The notes: generated from the letters alone by a model not told the origin. Numbered from the stretch's first letter, positions 1 through 8,200 are shown. The stretch is DNA of 23,520 bases from Extensimonas sp963708545 (GCA_963708545.1 CAVPUD010000076.1:1-23520); one strand, 5' to 3'. A program made the numbers and translations.

Positions 1-174
1 GGCCGGAGCTTCAGCGGGAGCCGGTGCAGCAGGCGGTTCAGCCGGAGCGGGAGCGGGAGCGGCTGCAGGAGCCTCGGCAGGCGCCGGTGCGGGCGCAGGA
101 GCTTCTTCCTTCTTGCCGCAAGCGGCGAGGGCGGCGGCAGCGATCAAGGTAGCCAGGACGAGAGAGTTTTTCAT
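1..174 (-). CDS. Pro/Ala-rich lipoprotein, 3' part missing
   Basis: The reading frame starts at ATG 174 and runs off the left edge, so only the first 58 residues are seen. They open with a lipoprotein signal: MKNS, a hydrophobic stretch, then the lipobox LAAC with the lipidated Cys at residue 19. After GKKEE comes a low-complexity run of alternating Ala, Pro and Glu to the window edge. A Shine-Dalgarno-like AGGAAAA lies about 6 bases upstream of the ATG. Such Pro/Ala linkers usually tether a lipoprotein to a membrane across the periplasm. The functional domain, if any, lies outside the window, so no function can be given. The absence of an Asp after the Cys predicts outer-membrane sorting in proteobacteria (inference). 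Confidence 0.75.
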   Translation of the reverse strand, partial: MKNSLVLATLIAAAALAACGKKEEAPAPAPAPAEAPAAAPAPAPAEPPAAPAPAEAPA

Positions 175-284
175 TGCAGTTTTCCTAGTTGACAGATGAA
201 ATGGAAACACCATCGCGACAGATTCCTCTAGCCATCTACGCGCTGGCAGGATGCACTTGGGAGTTCATCGATGCACAAAAATGG

Positions 285-290
285 ATTATA
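285..290 (-). promoter_or_regulatory. possible -10 box for the lipoprotein gene
   Basis: A perfect TATAAT is read on the minus strand about 110 bases upstream of the lipoprotein start. No convincing -35 hexamer lies 16 to 18 bases further upstream; a TTGACG is present but only 8 bases away. The 175-383 interval holds no gene I can support. It also contains a small inverted repeat (CGCCTT/AAGGCG, 323-336) just past the end of the next gene, without a T-run. Confidence 0.25.
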
Positions 291-383
291 GGGAGATTCG
301 TCAATACCCACTAACACTGAGACGCCTTGAAAGGCGAACACTGTTGCATCCAAGCACTTTCCCGGTGCATGTTGATAACAACG

Positions 384-908
384 TTACAACCCCAGCGTGG
401 TTGACGGAAAACCCGGCGCGCTCTTGTTGTGCACCCATTCTTCGAGCGACTCACGCACGGCCACGAGGCGCTGTGGCGCTGCGCTCATCACCCCGGCACA
501 GTGCGCCACATCGAGCCGCTGCAAGACCCACGCCGGCGACCACCACACGCTGGGAACCTCCAGCGGGTCGGCCCCGGCACTGCGGCGACAGGTGATGATG
601 TGCTCCCAGGTGGCACGCCAGCGCACGAAACGCGCATGCCGCCGGATCACCTCGTCGTAAGTGCAGGCAAGCATGGTGAAGCGCCTGCCGCTGCCTGCCC
701 AGGCCTGCAGCGCATCGATGACGGCGCGCTCCCCCAATGGCCAGTCATGGAAATTGGCATCGCTGACGATGATTTCCTTCCAGCCAGCGTGCGCCGCCAT
801 GGCAAAGGCAGCGCGCACCTGCTCCACGAAAACCTCGCGTCCGGCAAAGCGCCCTGTGGGCAATTCGGTCGGGCCACCTTCTTGCGGTATCGAGACAACA
901 TCGGTCAT
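384..908 (-). CDS. conserved hypothetical protein, coupled to roxA
   Basis: A 174-residue cytosolic protein with no signal peptide or membrane segment; I do not recognise the family by name. Its start ATG at 908 lies only 5 bases after the stop codon of the upstream ribosomal oxygenase. A strong GAGGAG Shine-Dalgarno overlaps the end of that gene, so the two are almost certainly co-transcribed and translationally coupled. Visible traits are several Trp residues (for example WWSPAW near residue 121) and a segment around residues 45-60 (IIVSDANFHDWPLGER). That segment could be the strand-loop of an alpha/beta fold, perhaps similar to phospholipase-D-like or DUF proteins that read a position-specific DxNFxDWP pattern. 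No catalytic set can be proposed with confidence. Context hints at a role near translation or oxygen-dependent modification, but that is inference only. Confidence 0.75.
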   Translation of the reverse strand: MTDVVSIPQEGGPTELPTGRFAGREVFVEQVRAAFAMAAHAGWKEIIVSDANFHDWPLGERAVIDALQAWAGSGRRFTMLACTYDEVIRRHARFVRWRATWEHIITCRRSAGADPLEVPSVWWSPAWVLQRLDVAHCAGVMSAAPQRLVAVRESLEEWVHNKSAPGFPSTTLGL

Positions 909-913
909 AAAGG

Positions 914-2047
914 CTACTCCTCATCGCCGCACACGTGCGCCCAGCCAGCCTCGCACCACGCAGCCAGAAGCTCCAGCGCCTCTTTGCTGGCGCGCGCCAA
1001 TTCGTGCGCCTGCAGCCGGCGCGCGTCGGCCAGGCGGCGCATCAAGAAGGCATCACGCCCGGCAGCCAGATAGCTCTCGCCGTTGATGAACACGTGGTGC
1101 GCGTCGTAGAGCATGCGCGTGCGGCGGTCAAGCACGACGCCGCCTTGCAAAATCCCGCCCACGGTGGGCTCGAACCACACGCTGGGCTTGGGCTCGCTCA
1201 GGTATTCGCCCAGCGCACGCTCCAGTATCCAGGGCTGCGCCAGCGCACGCTGCACCGCAGCGTGCGCAAATTGCTGGAGTTCCTCGGGCATCGCGGCAGG
1301 GTGGGCCGCAGCTTGCTGCCCGGCATCACGATAGCGATGTTCCTGCGCCTCTTGTTCGGCTGCGCTTTCCGCAACCCGCAGCAGCAGCTCCTGCGCGAGT
1401 TCCCGGCGCTGCGGGGCGCGAAAGCCGATCGAATACGTCATGCACTCGCCCTCGGCCACGCCATCGTGGGCATAACGGGGTGGCAAATAGAGCATGTCGC
1501 CAGCTTCGAGCACGAACTCTTCCTCGGGCTCGAAGTGCGCCAGCACCTTCAAGGGAATGTCTTCGCGCAAGCGCAGATCTTTCTGGCGCCCGATGCGCCA
1601 GCGGCGCCGCCCATGGGCTTGCAGCAAGAACACGTCATAACTGTCGAAATGCGGCCCCACGCCACCGCCATCGGTCGCATAGCTGATCATCAAGTCGTCA
1701 AGCCGGGCGTCGGGCACGAAGCGGAACTGCTGCATCAAAGCGTGTACCCGCTCATCATGCAAATCTACGCCCTGCACGAGCAAGGTCCAGCGCGGCTGCG
1801 CCAGCGGCGGCAGTGCACGGCGCGTGAACGGGCCATGGCGCAGCTGCCAGGCACCGTCCGTGTGCTGCACCAGCCTCGACTCCACGCCCTCCTGGCCTGC
1901 CAGCGCAAACAGGCCGGCGCGCAGCACTGGCGGCGCGAACCCGGCCAACGCCTGCCGCACGAGCAAGGGTTTTTTCTGCCAATGGCGGCGCATGAACTGC
2001 GCCGGGCTCAGGCCGCCCAGCAGGGCGAGGGGTTGTTGGATATCCAT
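914..2047 (-). CDS. roxA: JmjC/cupin ribosomal protein oxygenase (RoxA/YcfD type)
   Basis: A 377-residue Fe(II)/2-oxoglutarate oxygenase of the YcfD family, whose E. coli member hydroxylates an arginine of ribosomal protein L16. The metal triad is visible: His133 and Asp135 in GPHFDSYD, and His194 in LPPRYAHDG. These sit where E. coli YcfD has H125, D127 and H187. The N-terminus (LLGGLSPAQFMRRHWQKKPL) is the standard family opening, in which the enzyme docks its long cupin barrel. The C-terminal third is the helical and winged-helix dimerisation and substrate region, so the length is normal. I chose ATG 2047; a GTG 27 bases upstream would add nine atypical residues. It reads divergently from the slyD-like gene (55 bases between starts) and is followed at once by the hypothetical gene. 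L16 as the substrate here is inferred from the family. Confidence 0.88.
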   Translation of the reverse strand: MDIQQPLALLGGLSPAQFMRRHWQKKPLLVRQALAGFAPPVLRAGLFALAGQEGVESRLVQHTDGAWQLRHGPFTRRALPPLAQPRWTLLVQGVDLHDERVHALMQQFRFVPDARLDDLMISYATDGGGVGPHFDSYDVFLLQAHGRRRWRIGRQKDLRLREDIPLKVLAHFEPEEEFVLEAGDMLYLPPRYAHDGVAEGECMTYSIGFRAPQRRELAQELLLRVAESAAEQEAQEHRYRDAGQQAAAHPAAMPEELQQFAHAAVQRALAQPWILERALGEYLSEPKPSVWFEPTVGGILQGGVVLDRRTRMLYDAHHVFINGESYLAAGRDAFLMRRLADARRLQAHELARASKEALELLAAWCEAGWAHVCGDEE

Positions 2048-2101
2048 GAAAATAGACCCATTTGAACGGGCCACAATGGCTCACGAAACGGCAATTCTCC
2101 T

Positions 2102-2599
2102 ATGGAAATCACCCCCCAATGCGTGGCCGCGCTCACCTGGACCTTGAAGGATACCTTGGGCGATGTCCTCGACGTGCTCGATGACCCAGTAGAGTTTCTG
2201 GTAGGCGGCAACGATTTGCTGCCGCGCATCGAGCAGGCCCTGCAAGGCCATGCGCCCGGCGCGCAGCTTTCGCTGCACCTCGAACCCGAGGACGCATTTG
2301 GCGACTTTGACGAAAAACGATTATTTCTCGAACCCCGCGCGTGCTTTCCCGCAGAAATCGAAGAAGGCATGTGCTTCGAGGGCAGCGCCTTGCCGCAGAC
2401 TTGCAGCAAGGACATTCCGCGCGATGGACTCTACACCGTGGCCCAGCTCTACCCAGACCACGTGGTACTGGACGGCAACCACCCTTTGGCGGGGATCGCC
2501 TTGCGCCTGCAACTCACGGTGCATGCCGTGCGCGAGGCCACGGAAGAAGAGGTGGGGAGAGGAACGGCTGGCGCCGGCTTCTTTCGCGTCCAAAAATAA
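2102..2599 (+). CDS. FKBP-type peptidyl-prolyl cis-trans isomerase, SlyD-like
   Basis: A 165-residue protein of the SlyD/FkpB class, which catalyses cis-trans isomerisation of X-Pro bonds and acts as a cytosolic chaperone. Family signatures are the N-terminal TLKDTLGDVLD strand, the GNDLLPRIEQALQGHAPG helix and turn, the EPEDAFGDFDE active-site stretch, and the hallmark VLDGNHPLAGIALRL near residue 120. Between the last two lies the insert-in-flap chaperone domain, at about residues 75-120. The His/Cys-rich metal-binding tail of E. coli SlyD is absent; the C-terminus is short and ends in GAGFFRVQK. The start ATG 2102 is well placed and the gene reads divergently from roxA. It is followed by about 50 bases before the convergent NlpC/P60 gene. 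Assignment to the SlyD-like class is firm; the client proteins are unknown. Confidence 0.88.
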   Translation: MEITPQCVAALTWTLKDTLGDVLDVLDDPVEFLVGGNDLLPRIEQALQGHAPGAQLSLHLEPEDAFGDFDEKRLFLEPRACFPAEIEEGMCFEGSALPQTCSKDIPRDGLYTVAQLYPDHVVLDGNHPLAGIALRLQLTVHAVREATEEEVGRGTAGAGFFRVQK

Positions 2600-2652
2600 C
2601 CCGGATACAGCGCGAAGATGGCGGCAACCCCAGCCATCCTGCGGTCAAGCCC

Positions 2653-3222
2653 TTACTGCTGCCCTGTCGCCGCCGCAGGTACCAGAACCCTGCGCGCACC
2701 GTCGAAGCGGCGCTGCCAATAAGCCATCTGCATGTCTTCCACACGCACCTCGGCGCCACTGCGCGGTGCGTGGATGAACTTGCCGTCGCCCACGTAAATC
2801 CCGACATGGCTGAATGCGCGGCGCATGGTGTTGAAAAACACCAGGTCGCCCGGCTGCAGCTCTTTCTTGTCGATGACCTGGGTATTGGCCGCCTGCTGGT
2901 TGGCGCTGCGCGGCAAGACCAGGCCGACCGTCTGCTGGTAGATGGCGCGCACGAAGCCGCTGCAATCAAAACCGGTTTCGGCGCTGCTGCCGCCGCGACG
3001 ATAGGGCACACCCAGAAAGCCCATGGCGTTGACCACCAGGTCGGAAGCCCTGTCTGCCACGGAATGCGCCTTTTTGGCGACGGAGCTACGCACCTCGTTC
3101 CATGGCCCGAGCAGGCCATTGTCCATCAGCAACTTATCCATTTTGTCTGCAGAGCCTGCCGCAGGAGCCGCTTGCGCCCCGGCGGCGCAGACGAAGAGCA
3201 AAAGACAAAGAGATTTGCGCAT
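2653..3222 (-). CDS. secreted C40-family (NlpC/P60) peptidoglycan endopeptidase
   Basis: A 189-residue exported protein with a signal peptide (MRKSLCLLLFVCAAGAQA, cleavage predicted after residue 18) and a C-terminal NlpC/P60 domain of about 110 residues. The catalytic triad is visible: Cys87 in FDCSGF, His139 in SHVGIYVGDG, and His151 in the HAPRSG that follows. The family cleaves D-gamma-glutamyl-meso-diaminopimelate bonds in peptide stems, and the enzyme is expected in the periplasm. Between signal and domain lies a short helical spacer (residues 20-60). ATG 3222 is chosen because it opens the signal peptide directly. No Shine-Dalgarno precedes it; the mRNA instead carries CCTCC just upstream. 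An in-frame ATG at 3252 would place ten residues before the signal. The frame stays open to 3423, but that stretch does not look coding. The gene converges on the slyD-like gene and diverges from the transporter operon. Confidence 0.88.
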   Translation of the reverse strand: MRKSLCLLLFVCAAGAQAAPAAGSADKMDKLLMDNGLLGPWNEVRSSVAKKAHSVADRASDLVVNAMGFLGVPYRRGGSSAETGFDCSGFVRAIYQQTVGLVLPRSANQQAANTQVIDKKELQPGDLVFFNTMRRAFSHVGIYVGDGKFIHAPRSGAEVRVEDMQMAYWQRRFDGARRVLVPAAATGQQ

Positions 3223-3502
3223 GGGGCAGGAGGTTAACACAGCACCCCACATCCGCTCGGGCGCTGCGCTCTGCGTGGCCTGGACACCCTCACTGGTTGC
3301 CAAAAAAACGCCCACGGCACTCTGAAAAAGCCATCTCGTTAGGGCAAACCCTGAAGAAACCACCAGTCGTTCACCACTACCATTGCGCCTCCTTTTACGG
3401 AGCCCCGTCCATACGCTTCGCACGTCGGCGTTCGATGTCGCGGTGGAAGTTGGCGCGGCATCGGTCGATTTTTCAACTCTTACAACAAGCGGATACCACT
3501 AC
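3223..3502. promoter_or_regulatory. divergent promoter region, NlpC gene and transporter operon
   Basis: This 280-base interval has no gene I can support and must hold the promoters of the minus-strand peptidase and the plus-strand importer operon. One visible element is an inverted repeat AGGG-CAAA-CCCT (3341-3352). It is too short to name a regulator, but it could be half of an operator or a promoter-proximal site. No strong -35/-10 pair stands out on either strand. TTGCCA at 3297-3302 is a possible -35, but without a good -10 at 17 bases. Confidence 0.35.
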
Positions 3503-4300
3503 ATGCATGCTGAACAGCAGAAAGCGGTTCCTGTCCTCGAATGTCGGGGCGTGGAGCGCCGCTTCGGTGGACTGGTTGCCCTCACAGGGGTGAACATGCA
3601 CATTGAGCGTGGCGAAATTTTTGGCCTGGTCGGGCCCAATGGCAGCGGCAAGACGACCATGACCAACGCCATCACGGGATTTTTCCCGCCCCAGGTCGGC
3701 AGCATCTGGCTCAATGGACGCGAGATCACCGGCATGGCACCCCACAAAGTGGCGGCGCTGGGTGTGGCGCGCACTTTTCAGAACCTTGCGCTTTTCAACG
3801 GCATGAGTGTGCTCGACAACATCCTGCTCGGGCGCCACATTCACATGAAACCCGGCGTGCTCAAGACCGCCCTGTATTGGTGGCTGGGCCGCGACGAGGA
3901 GGTCGCCCACCGCCGCAAGGTCGAAGAAGTGATCGACTTCATGCAGTTGCAAAGCGTGCGCGACGAACTCGTGGACAGCATTCCCATCGGACTCAAAAAA
4001 CGCGTCGAACTGGCGCGTGCACTGGTCGCGGAGCCCAGCTTTCTCGTGCTCGACGAACCCATGGCCGGCATGAACCAGGAGGAAAAAGAATACATGGCCC
4101 GTTTCATTCTCGACGCGCGCGACGAACGCGGTGTCACCGTGCTGCTGATCGAGCACCACATGGACGTGATCACCGGCATTTGCGACCGCATGATGGTGCT
4201 GAGCTACGGCGAAACGATAGGCACTGGCATTCCCAGCGAAGTCATCAAAGACGAGCGCGTGATCAAAGCCTATCTGGGGGGTGCGCATGCAACGCGCTGA
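3503..4300 (+). CDS. livG: ABC importer ATPase, LivG type
   Basis: A 265-residue ATP-binding subunit of a branched-chain amino acid-type (HAAT) importer. Walker A GPNGSGKT is at residues 44-51, the Q-loop is in ARTFQNLALF (90-99), Walker B and the catalytic Glu are in FLVLDEP (181-187), and the switch His is in LLIEHHMD (215-222). The helical domain is long, as in LivG rather than LivF. The signature motif is degenerate: IPIGLKKRVELARAL (161-175) in place of LSxGQQ. The general LPYG-type variant is common in LivG proteins of organic-acid importers. ATG 3503 is the first codon of recognisable family sequence and has only a weak ribosome-binding site; the frame is open upstream to 3383. It is the first gene of the operon and its 3' end overlaps the acyl-CoA synthetase gene by 14 bases. 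Branched-chain amino acids are probably not the substrate here (context). Confidence 0.88.
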   Translation: MHAEQQKAVPVLECRGVERRFGGLVALTGVNMHIERGEIFGLVGPNGSGKTTMTNAITGFFPPQVGSIWLNGREITGMAPHKVAALGVARTFQNLALFNGMSVLDNILLGRHIHMKPGVLKTALYWWLGRDEEVAHRRKVEEVIDFMQLQSVRDELVDSIPIGLKKRVELARALVAEPSFLVLDEPMAGMNQEEKEYMARFILDARDERGVTVLLIEHHMDVITGICDRMMVLSYGETIGTGIPSEVIKDERVIKAYLGGAHATR

Positions 4301-6215
4301 AAACCGCTCCGCCACCTGGGACCTCGGTGCCGACACGACCCTGGTTCGCATTCTGGCGCGCAATGCCGAATTGCTTGGCGACCACGTTGCCATGCGCGAA
4401 AAGCACTTGGGCATCTGGCAAGAGACCACCTGGGCGCAAATGCTAGAGGCCACCCTGGCCTTTGCAGCAAGCCTGCAAAGCATGGGCTTTGGCAAGGAAG
4501 ACGCCTTGCTCGTGCTGGGCGACAACCGCCCCAACCTCTACATGGGCATGCTCGCTGCGGGCGTGCTCGGCGGCTACGCCATGCCGGCGTACCCTGACGC
4601 CACACCCGATGAAATCCGCCATTTCATGCATGAGGCGAACGTGCGCTTCGCCCTCGCGGAAGACCAGGAGCAGGTGGACAAGGTGCTGGACTTGGGCGAG
4701 CTCAGCTCTACCATCGAGCACATCATTTACGACGAGCCACGCGGGATCGCAAGCTACCAGCACCCCGGACTCGTCTCCTGGGACAAGCTGCAAACCCGGG
4801 GAATCGAACGCCTGCGCGCCGAACCCTCCCTGCGCAAGACCTTGATCGAAAGTGCCAAGCCCGAGGGCCCGGCCGTATTCGTCCACTCCTCTGGCACTAC
4901 GGGCAAACCCAAAGGCGTGGTGCTGAGCCACAAGAACATTCTGACCGGCGTAGGCAACGCATTTCGTGGCGGTGCTTTCGACTTCGGCGAAAGCGTGTTG
5001 GCCTACCTGCCCATGGCCTGGGTGGGCGACTTTGCCATCACCATAGGCGCGGGCGTGGCCTTGCACTTCGTCATCAACATCCCCGAACGCCAGGAAACCG
5101 TCTTGCACGACCTGCGTGAAGTGGCGCCCTCTTTCTATCTGGCAGCGCCGCGCAGCTGGGACAACATGCTGACCACCATCCAGGTGCGCATGGAGGACTC
5201 CACGCCGCTCAAAAAGTGGCTCTACAACGTGTTCATGAATTCGGCCCTGACCGCAGAACGCCAGAAACTCGAGGGCAAACCCGTTTCCCTCAAGAATCGC
5301 CTGCTGCGCCCCCTGGGCGAATGGCTGGTTTTTGGCCCCATCAAAGATCAATTCGGCCTGACCCGCCTGAGGCACGCCTTCACTGGAGGCGAAGCCATAG
5401 GTGAAGACACCTTTGTGTTTTACCGTGCGCTGGGCGTCAAGCTGCGCCAGTTCTACGGCCAGACCGAAAGCAGCGCCTTCAATGCCCTGCAAGACCCCCA
5501 AGAGGTACGTCTGCACACGGTGGGCAAACCCCTGCCTGGTGTGGAAGTCAAAATTGCCGACAACGGCGAAATCATGCTGCGCTCGGGCAGTGTGTTCTCG
5601 GGTTACTACAAGCTCGAAAAGGCCACACAAGAAGCCCTGGAAAACGGCTGGCTGCACACGGGCGACGCGGGCTACCTGGAGCCGGACGGCCACATCGTGG
5701 TGCTCGGGCGTTTGTCCGAAGTGGTTTACACCGCCAAGGGCGAACGCTTCATCCCGAACTACATCGAAAACCGTCTCAAGTTCAGCCCCTACATCAAGGA
5801 TGCCGCGGTGCTGGGCAAGGACAGGGACAGTCTTGCCGCCATCATTTGCATCGACAAGGAAACCGTGGGGCACTGGGCCGAAGTGCGCGGCATTTCTTAT
5901 ATGTCCTACGCCGACTTGTCGCAAAACCCCGAGGTCATCAAGCTCATCACGGAAGCGGTGCAGCGCGTCAACGGCATCCTGCCCGACGCACTCAAGCTGC
6001 GCCACTTCGTCTCGCTGCACAAGGAGTTCGATCCGGACGACGGCGAGGTCACGCGCACGCGCAAGCTGCGCCGCAACGTGATTGAGCAGCGTTACGCACC
6101 CATCATCGACGCCATTTACAGCGGCAAGAAGTCCGTCACGATGAAGGCGCAGATCACATACGAGACCGGAGAAGTCGGCTCCATCGAGCGCGAACTCACG
6201 GTACAGGAGGTTTGA
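4287..6215 (+). CDS. AMP-forming acyl-CoA synthetase inside the importer operon
   Basis: A 642-residue ANL-superfamily ligase that converts a carboxylic acid, ATP and CoA to acyl-CoA. Diagnostic motifs are the phosphate-binding loop HSSGTTGKPKG (about 200-210), the adenine-site YGQTES (391-396), the TGD of LHTGDAGYLEPDG (about 456-468), the hinge VLGR, and the C-terminal Lys region EVTRTRKLRR (about 587-596). The overall form resembles long-chain or bubblegum-type synthetases rather than short aryl-CoA ligases. After the last motif there is a 40-residue tail ending in a beta-rich segment (KAQITYETGEVG), which I do not see in typical family members. ATG 4287 has GGGGGG upstream; GTG 4281 is an alternative start. 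It overlaps livG and ends 3 bases before livH, so translation is coupled across the operon. This strongly suggests that the imported acid is activated immediately (inference). The acid itself is unknown. Confidence 0.88.
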   Translation: MQRAENRSATWDLGADTTLVRILARNAELLGDHVAMREKHLGIWQETTWAQMLEATLAFAASLQSMGFGKEDALLVLGDNRPNLYMGMLAAGVLGGYAMPAYPDATPDEIRHFMHEANVRFALAEDQEQVDKVLDLGELSSTIEHIIYDEPRGIASYQHPGLVSWDKLQTRGIERLRAEPSLRKTLIESAKPEGPAVFVHSSGTTGKPKGVVLSHKNILTGVGNAFRGGAFDFGESVLAYLPMAWVGDFAITIGAGVALHFVINIPERQETVLHDLREVAPSFYLAAPRSWDNMLTTIQVRMEDSTPLKKWLYNVFMNSALTAERQKLEGKPVSLKNRLLRPLGEWLVFGPIKDQFGLTRLRHAFTGGEAIGEDTFVFYRALGVKLRQFYGQTESSAFNALQDPQEVRLHTVGKPLPGVEVKIADNGEIMLRSGSVFSGYYKLEKATQEALENGWLHTGDAGYLEPDGHIVVLGRLSEVVYTAKGERFIPNYIENRLKFSPYIKDAAVLGKDRDSLAAIICIDKETVGHWAEVRGISYMSYADLSQNPEVIKLITEAVQRVNGILPDALKLRHFVSLHKEFDPDDGEVTRTRKLRRNVIEQRYAPIIDAIYSGKKSVTMKAQITYETGEVGSIERELTVQEV

Positions 6216-6218
6216 GGC

Positions 6219-7106
6219 ATGGATTTTTCATTGTTTGCGGAACTGGCCATCAACGGCGCACTTTCCGGGCTCATGTATGCGCTGGTCGCGCTGGGCATCG
6301 TGCTTATTTACAAGTCTTCCTCCGTGCCCAACTTGGCGCAAGGGGCCATGACCATGCTGGGCGCCTACGTGGTGCTGGCCATTGCGAGTGGCCTCGGCGT
6401 TTCGCTGTGGCTGGCCATTCCATTGGCCATGGTGGTGATGTTTTTCGTGGGCATGGGGATAGAGCGCGTGGCCCTGCGGCGCCTTGCCGGGCGGCCCATC
6501 ATCATGATTTTGATGATGACGCTGGGCATAGACATCTTCACGCGCGCGGCCACCATGTCCATCTGGGGCAGTACGGGTGCGCCCATGAACATCGGCATCA
6601 GTGACGAGCCGCTGTTTCTCGGCCCGCTGCTGATCAATCGCGCCTACGTCGTAGGGGCCGTGGTGGCTGTGGCGCTGTTCCTTGTCTTTCTGTTTTTCTT
6701 CCACACCCGCCGCGGCATCGTGCTGCGCGCCATCTCGGACGACTACATCGCGTCCTGGTCGGTCGGCATCTCGGTGGAACGAGGCATCGCCACGTCCTGG
6801 GCCATGGCCTCGGTGCTTGCCACCACGGCGGGCGTACTCTGGGGATCGGTGCAGGGCGTGAACCAGGGGCTGGCCTTGCTGCTGCTCAAGGGCCTGACCG
6901 TTGCTGTGCTCGGCGGGCTAGACAGCATTGGCGGCGCCATTCTCGCCAGCCTGCTGCTGGGCCTGCTTGAAGGCGTGGCCGCCGGCTACCTCGATCCGCT
7001 CGTGGGCGGCGGAAGCCGCGAACTGGTGGTTGCTGCCACCCTGATTTTGACCATCATGATTCGGCCCCATGGCTTGTTTGGCCGCCATGACATCGAAAGG
7101 ATTTAA
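6219..7106 (+). CDS. livH: ABC importer inner-membrane permease, LivH type
   Basis: A 295-residue integral membrane protein with about eight hydrophobic segments. The N-terminal signature is ALSGLMYALVALGIVLIYKS followed by VPNLAQGAMTMLGAY (residues about 13-50). The C-terminal coupling region is LLLKGLTVAVLGGLDSIGGA (about 225-245), which contacts the ATPases. It forms the translocation pore as a heterodimer with LivM. Start ATG 6219 follows an AGGAGG sequence at the end of the ligase gene, with a 3-base gap between stop and start, and it lies 5 bases before livM. Motifs and length are typical for the family and nothing is truncated. The substrate cannot be read from the permease. Confidence 0.9.
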   Translation: MDFSLFAELAINGALSGLMYALVALGIVLIYKSSSVPNLAQGAMTMLGAYVVLAIASGLGVSLWLAIPLAMVVMFFVGMGIERVALRRLAGRPIIMILMMTLGIDIFTRAATMSIWGSTGAPMNIGISDEPLFLGPLLINRAYVVGAVVAVALFLVFLFFFHTRRGIVLRAISDDYIASWSVGISVERGIATSWAMASVLATTAGVLWGSVQGVNQGLALLLLKGLTVAVLGGLDSIGGAILASLLLGLLEGVAAGYLDPLVGGGSRELVVAATLILTIMIRPHGLFGRHDIERI

Positions 7107-7111
7107 GCGCC

Positions 7112-8185
7112 ATGATCTTTCGCCAAGCAGGTATTTTTCATACGAGTTACGCGCATGCGCGGATGGTGTTCCCGCTGCCCGCAGACCGCTGGATGGTGAG
7201 CTTCTTGCTCCTACTGGCACTGCTCGCGCCCTTTACGCTGAGCTCTCTGACCCTCAACACCCACTTGCTACCCTGGCTGGTGTGGACCTCCGCAGTGCTG
7301 GGGCTCAATCTGATCCTGGGATGGGCAGGCCAATTCCACTTCGGCTACGCCGCGATCATGGGGATCGGCGCCTATACCGCCATCCATGCGGCGCGCAACA
7401 GCGTCCCGTGGGAGATCGCCATGATCCTGGGCGGGCTGATGGCCGCCGCCATTGGCATCGTGTTCGCCTTCGCGGCCCTGCGGGTGAAAGGACTGTACCT
7501 GGCCCTCAGCACGCTGGCGCTGCAGTTCGTGATGGACTGGGTCATCTCGCACGTGCCCGCGATCAGCGGCGGCACGCAGGCGACGCTGCAGGCGCCTAAG
7601 CTCAAACTGCTGGGCCAGGCCATCACCTCTGAAGCGGGCTTGTATTACGTGGCACTGGGGTGGTGTTTGCTGGTCACCCTTTTCATGCTCAACCTGCGTC
7701 GCACCGGCCTCGGCCGCGCCTTGGTCGCCGTGCGCGAAAAAGACTATGCCGCGGCAGTGATCGGAGTGCACAGCCTGTATTACAAGCTGGTCGCCTTCGC
7801 CACCTCTTCGTTCATCGGTGGCGTCAGCGGGGCCTTGCTCGTCTTCACCTTCTACCGTGCAGCGACTCCCGAACAGTTCGCCTTCAATATTTCCATCGAA
7901 CTGCTCGCCATGGTCATCGTGGGCGGCTTGGGGAGCATCATCGGCAGCTTTTTCGGCACGGCGTTCATCTTGTTGATGCCCGGCTTCATGAACAGCCTGA
8001 TCAACGGTGCGGCGAAGCTGGCCGGCGTGTCTCTCAGCGTTGAAAGCTTGGCGCATATCCCCAACGCCGTCTATGGCGCCCTGATCATCATCTTCCTGCT
8101 CGTTGAACCCATGGGATTGGGTAAGTTGTACGGCAACGTGCGCAATTACCTGCTGGTTTGGCCCTTCGGCTACGTGCGCAAATAA
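7112..8185 (+). CDS. livM: ABC importer inner-membrane permease, LivM type
   Basis: A 357-residue permease with about nine to ten hydrophobic segments. The LivM signature LNLILGWAGQFHFGYAAIMG begins near residue 65, and the cytoplasmic coupling helix region (GLGRALVAVREKDYAAAVIGV) is near residues 195-215. The C-terminal segment has ELLAMVIVGGLGSIIGSFFG. It pairs with LivH. The start ATG 7112 has an AAAGGA ribosome-binding site; the first 25 residues are hydrophilic before segment one. It sits between livH (5-base gap) and livF (15-base gap), as in canonical operons of this transporter class. No broken or missing motif was seen. Confidence 0.9.
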   Translation: MIFRQAGIFHTSYAHARMVFPLPADRWMVSFLLLLALLAPFTLSSLTLNTHLLPWLVWTSAVLGLNLILGWAGQFHFGYAAIMGIGAYTAIHAARNSVPWEIAMILGGLMAAAIGIVFAFAALRVKGLYLALSTLALQFVMDWVISHVPAISGGTQATLQAPKLKLLGQAITSEAGLYYVALGWCLLVTLFMLNLRRTGLGRALVAVREKDYAAAVIGVHSLYYKLVAFATSSFIGGVSGALLVFTFYRAATPEQFAFNISIELLAMVIVGGLGSIIGSFFGTAFILLMPGFMNSLINGAAKLAGVSLSVESLAHIPNAVYGALIIIFLLVEPMGLGKLYGNVRNYLLVWPFGYVRK

Positions 8186-8200
8186 ACAGAAAGAAAACCC

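Noticed and set aside
323..336. CGCCTT/AAGGCG inverted repeat as terminator of the roxA operon
   Set aside because: Its loop is only 2 bases and no T-run follows on the minus strand, so termination cannot be supported.
251..595. 114-codon open frame on the plus strand at the left end
   Set aside because: It overlaps the antisense of the hypothetical gene at 384-908. It has no ribosome site and the composition of a shadow frame.
3341..3352. AGGG-N4-CCCT as a named operator of the importer operon
   Set aside because: Four-base arms occur by chance in a few hundred G+C-rich bases, and no regulator can be assigned; noted only in the promoter entry.
4443..6020. 525-codon open frame antisense to the acyl-CoA synthetase
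   Set aside because: Long antisense frames are expected in G+C-rich DNA. The sense strand encodes a complete, motif-rich ligase, and this frame shows no recognisable domain.
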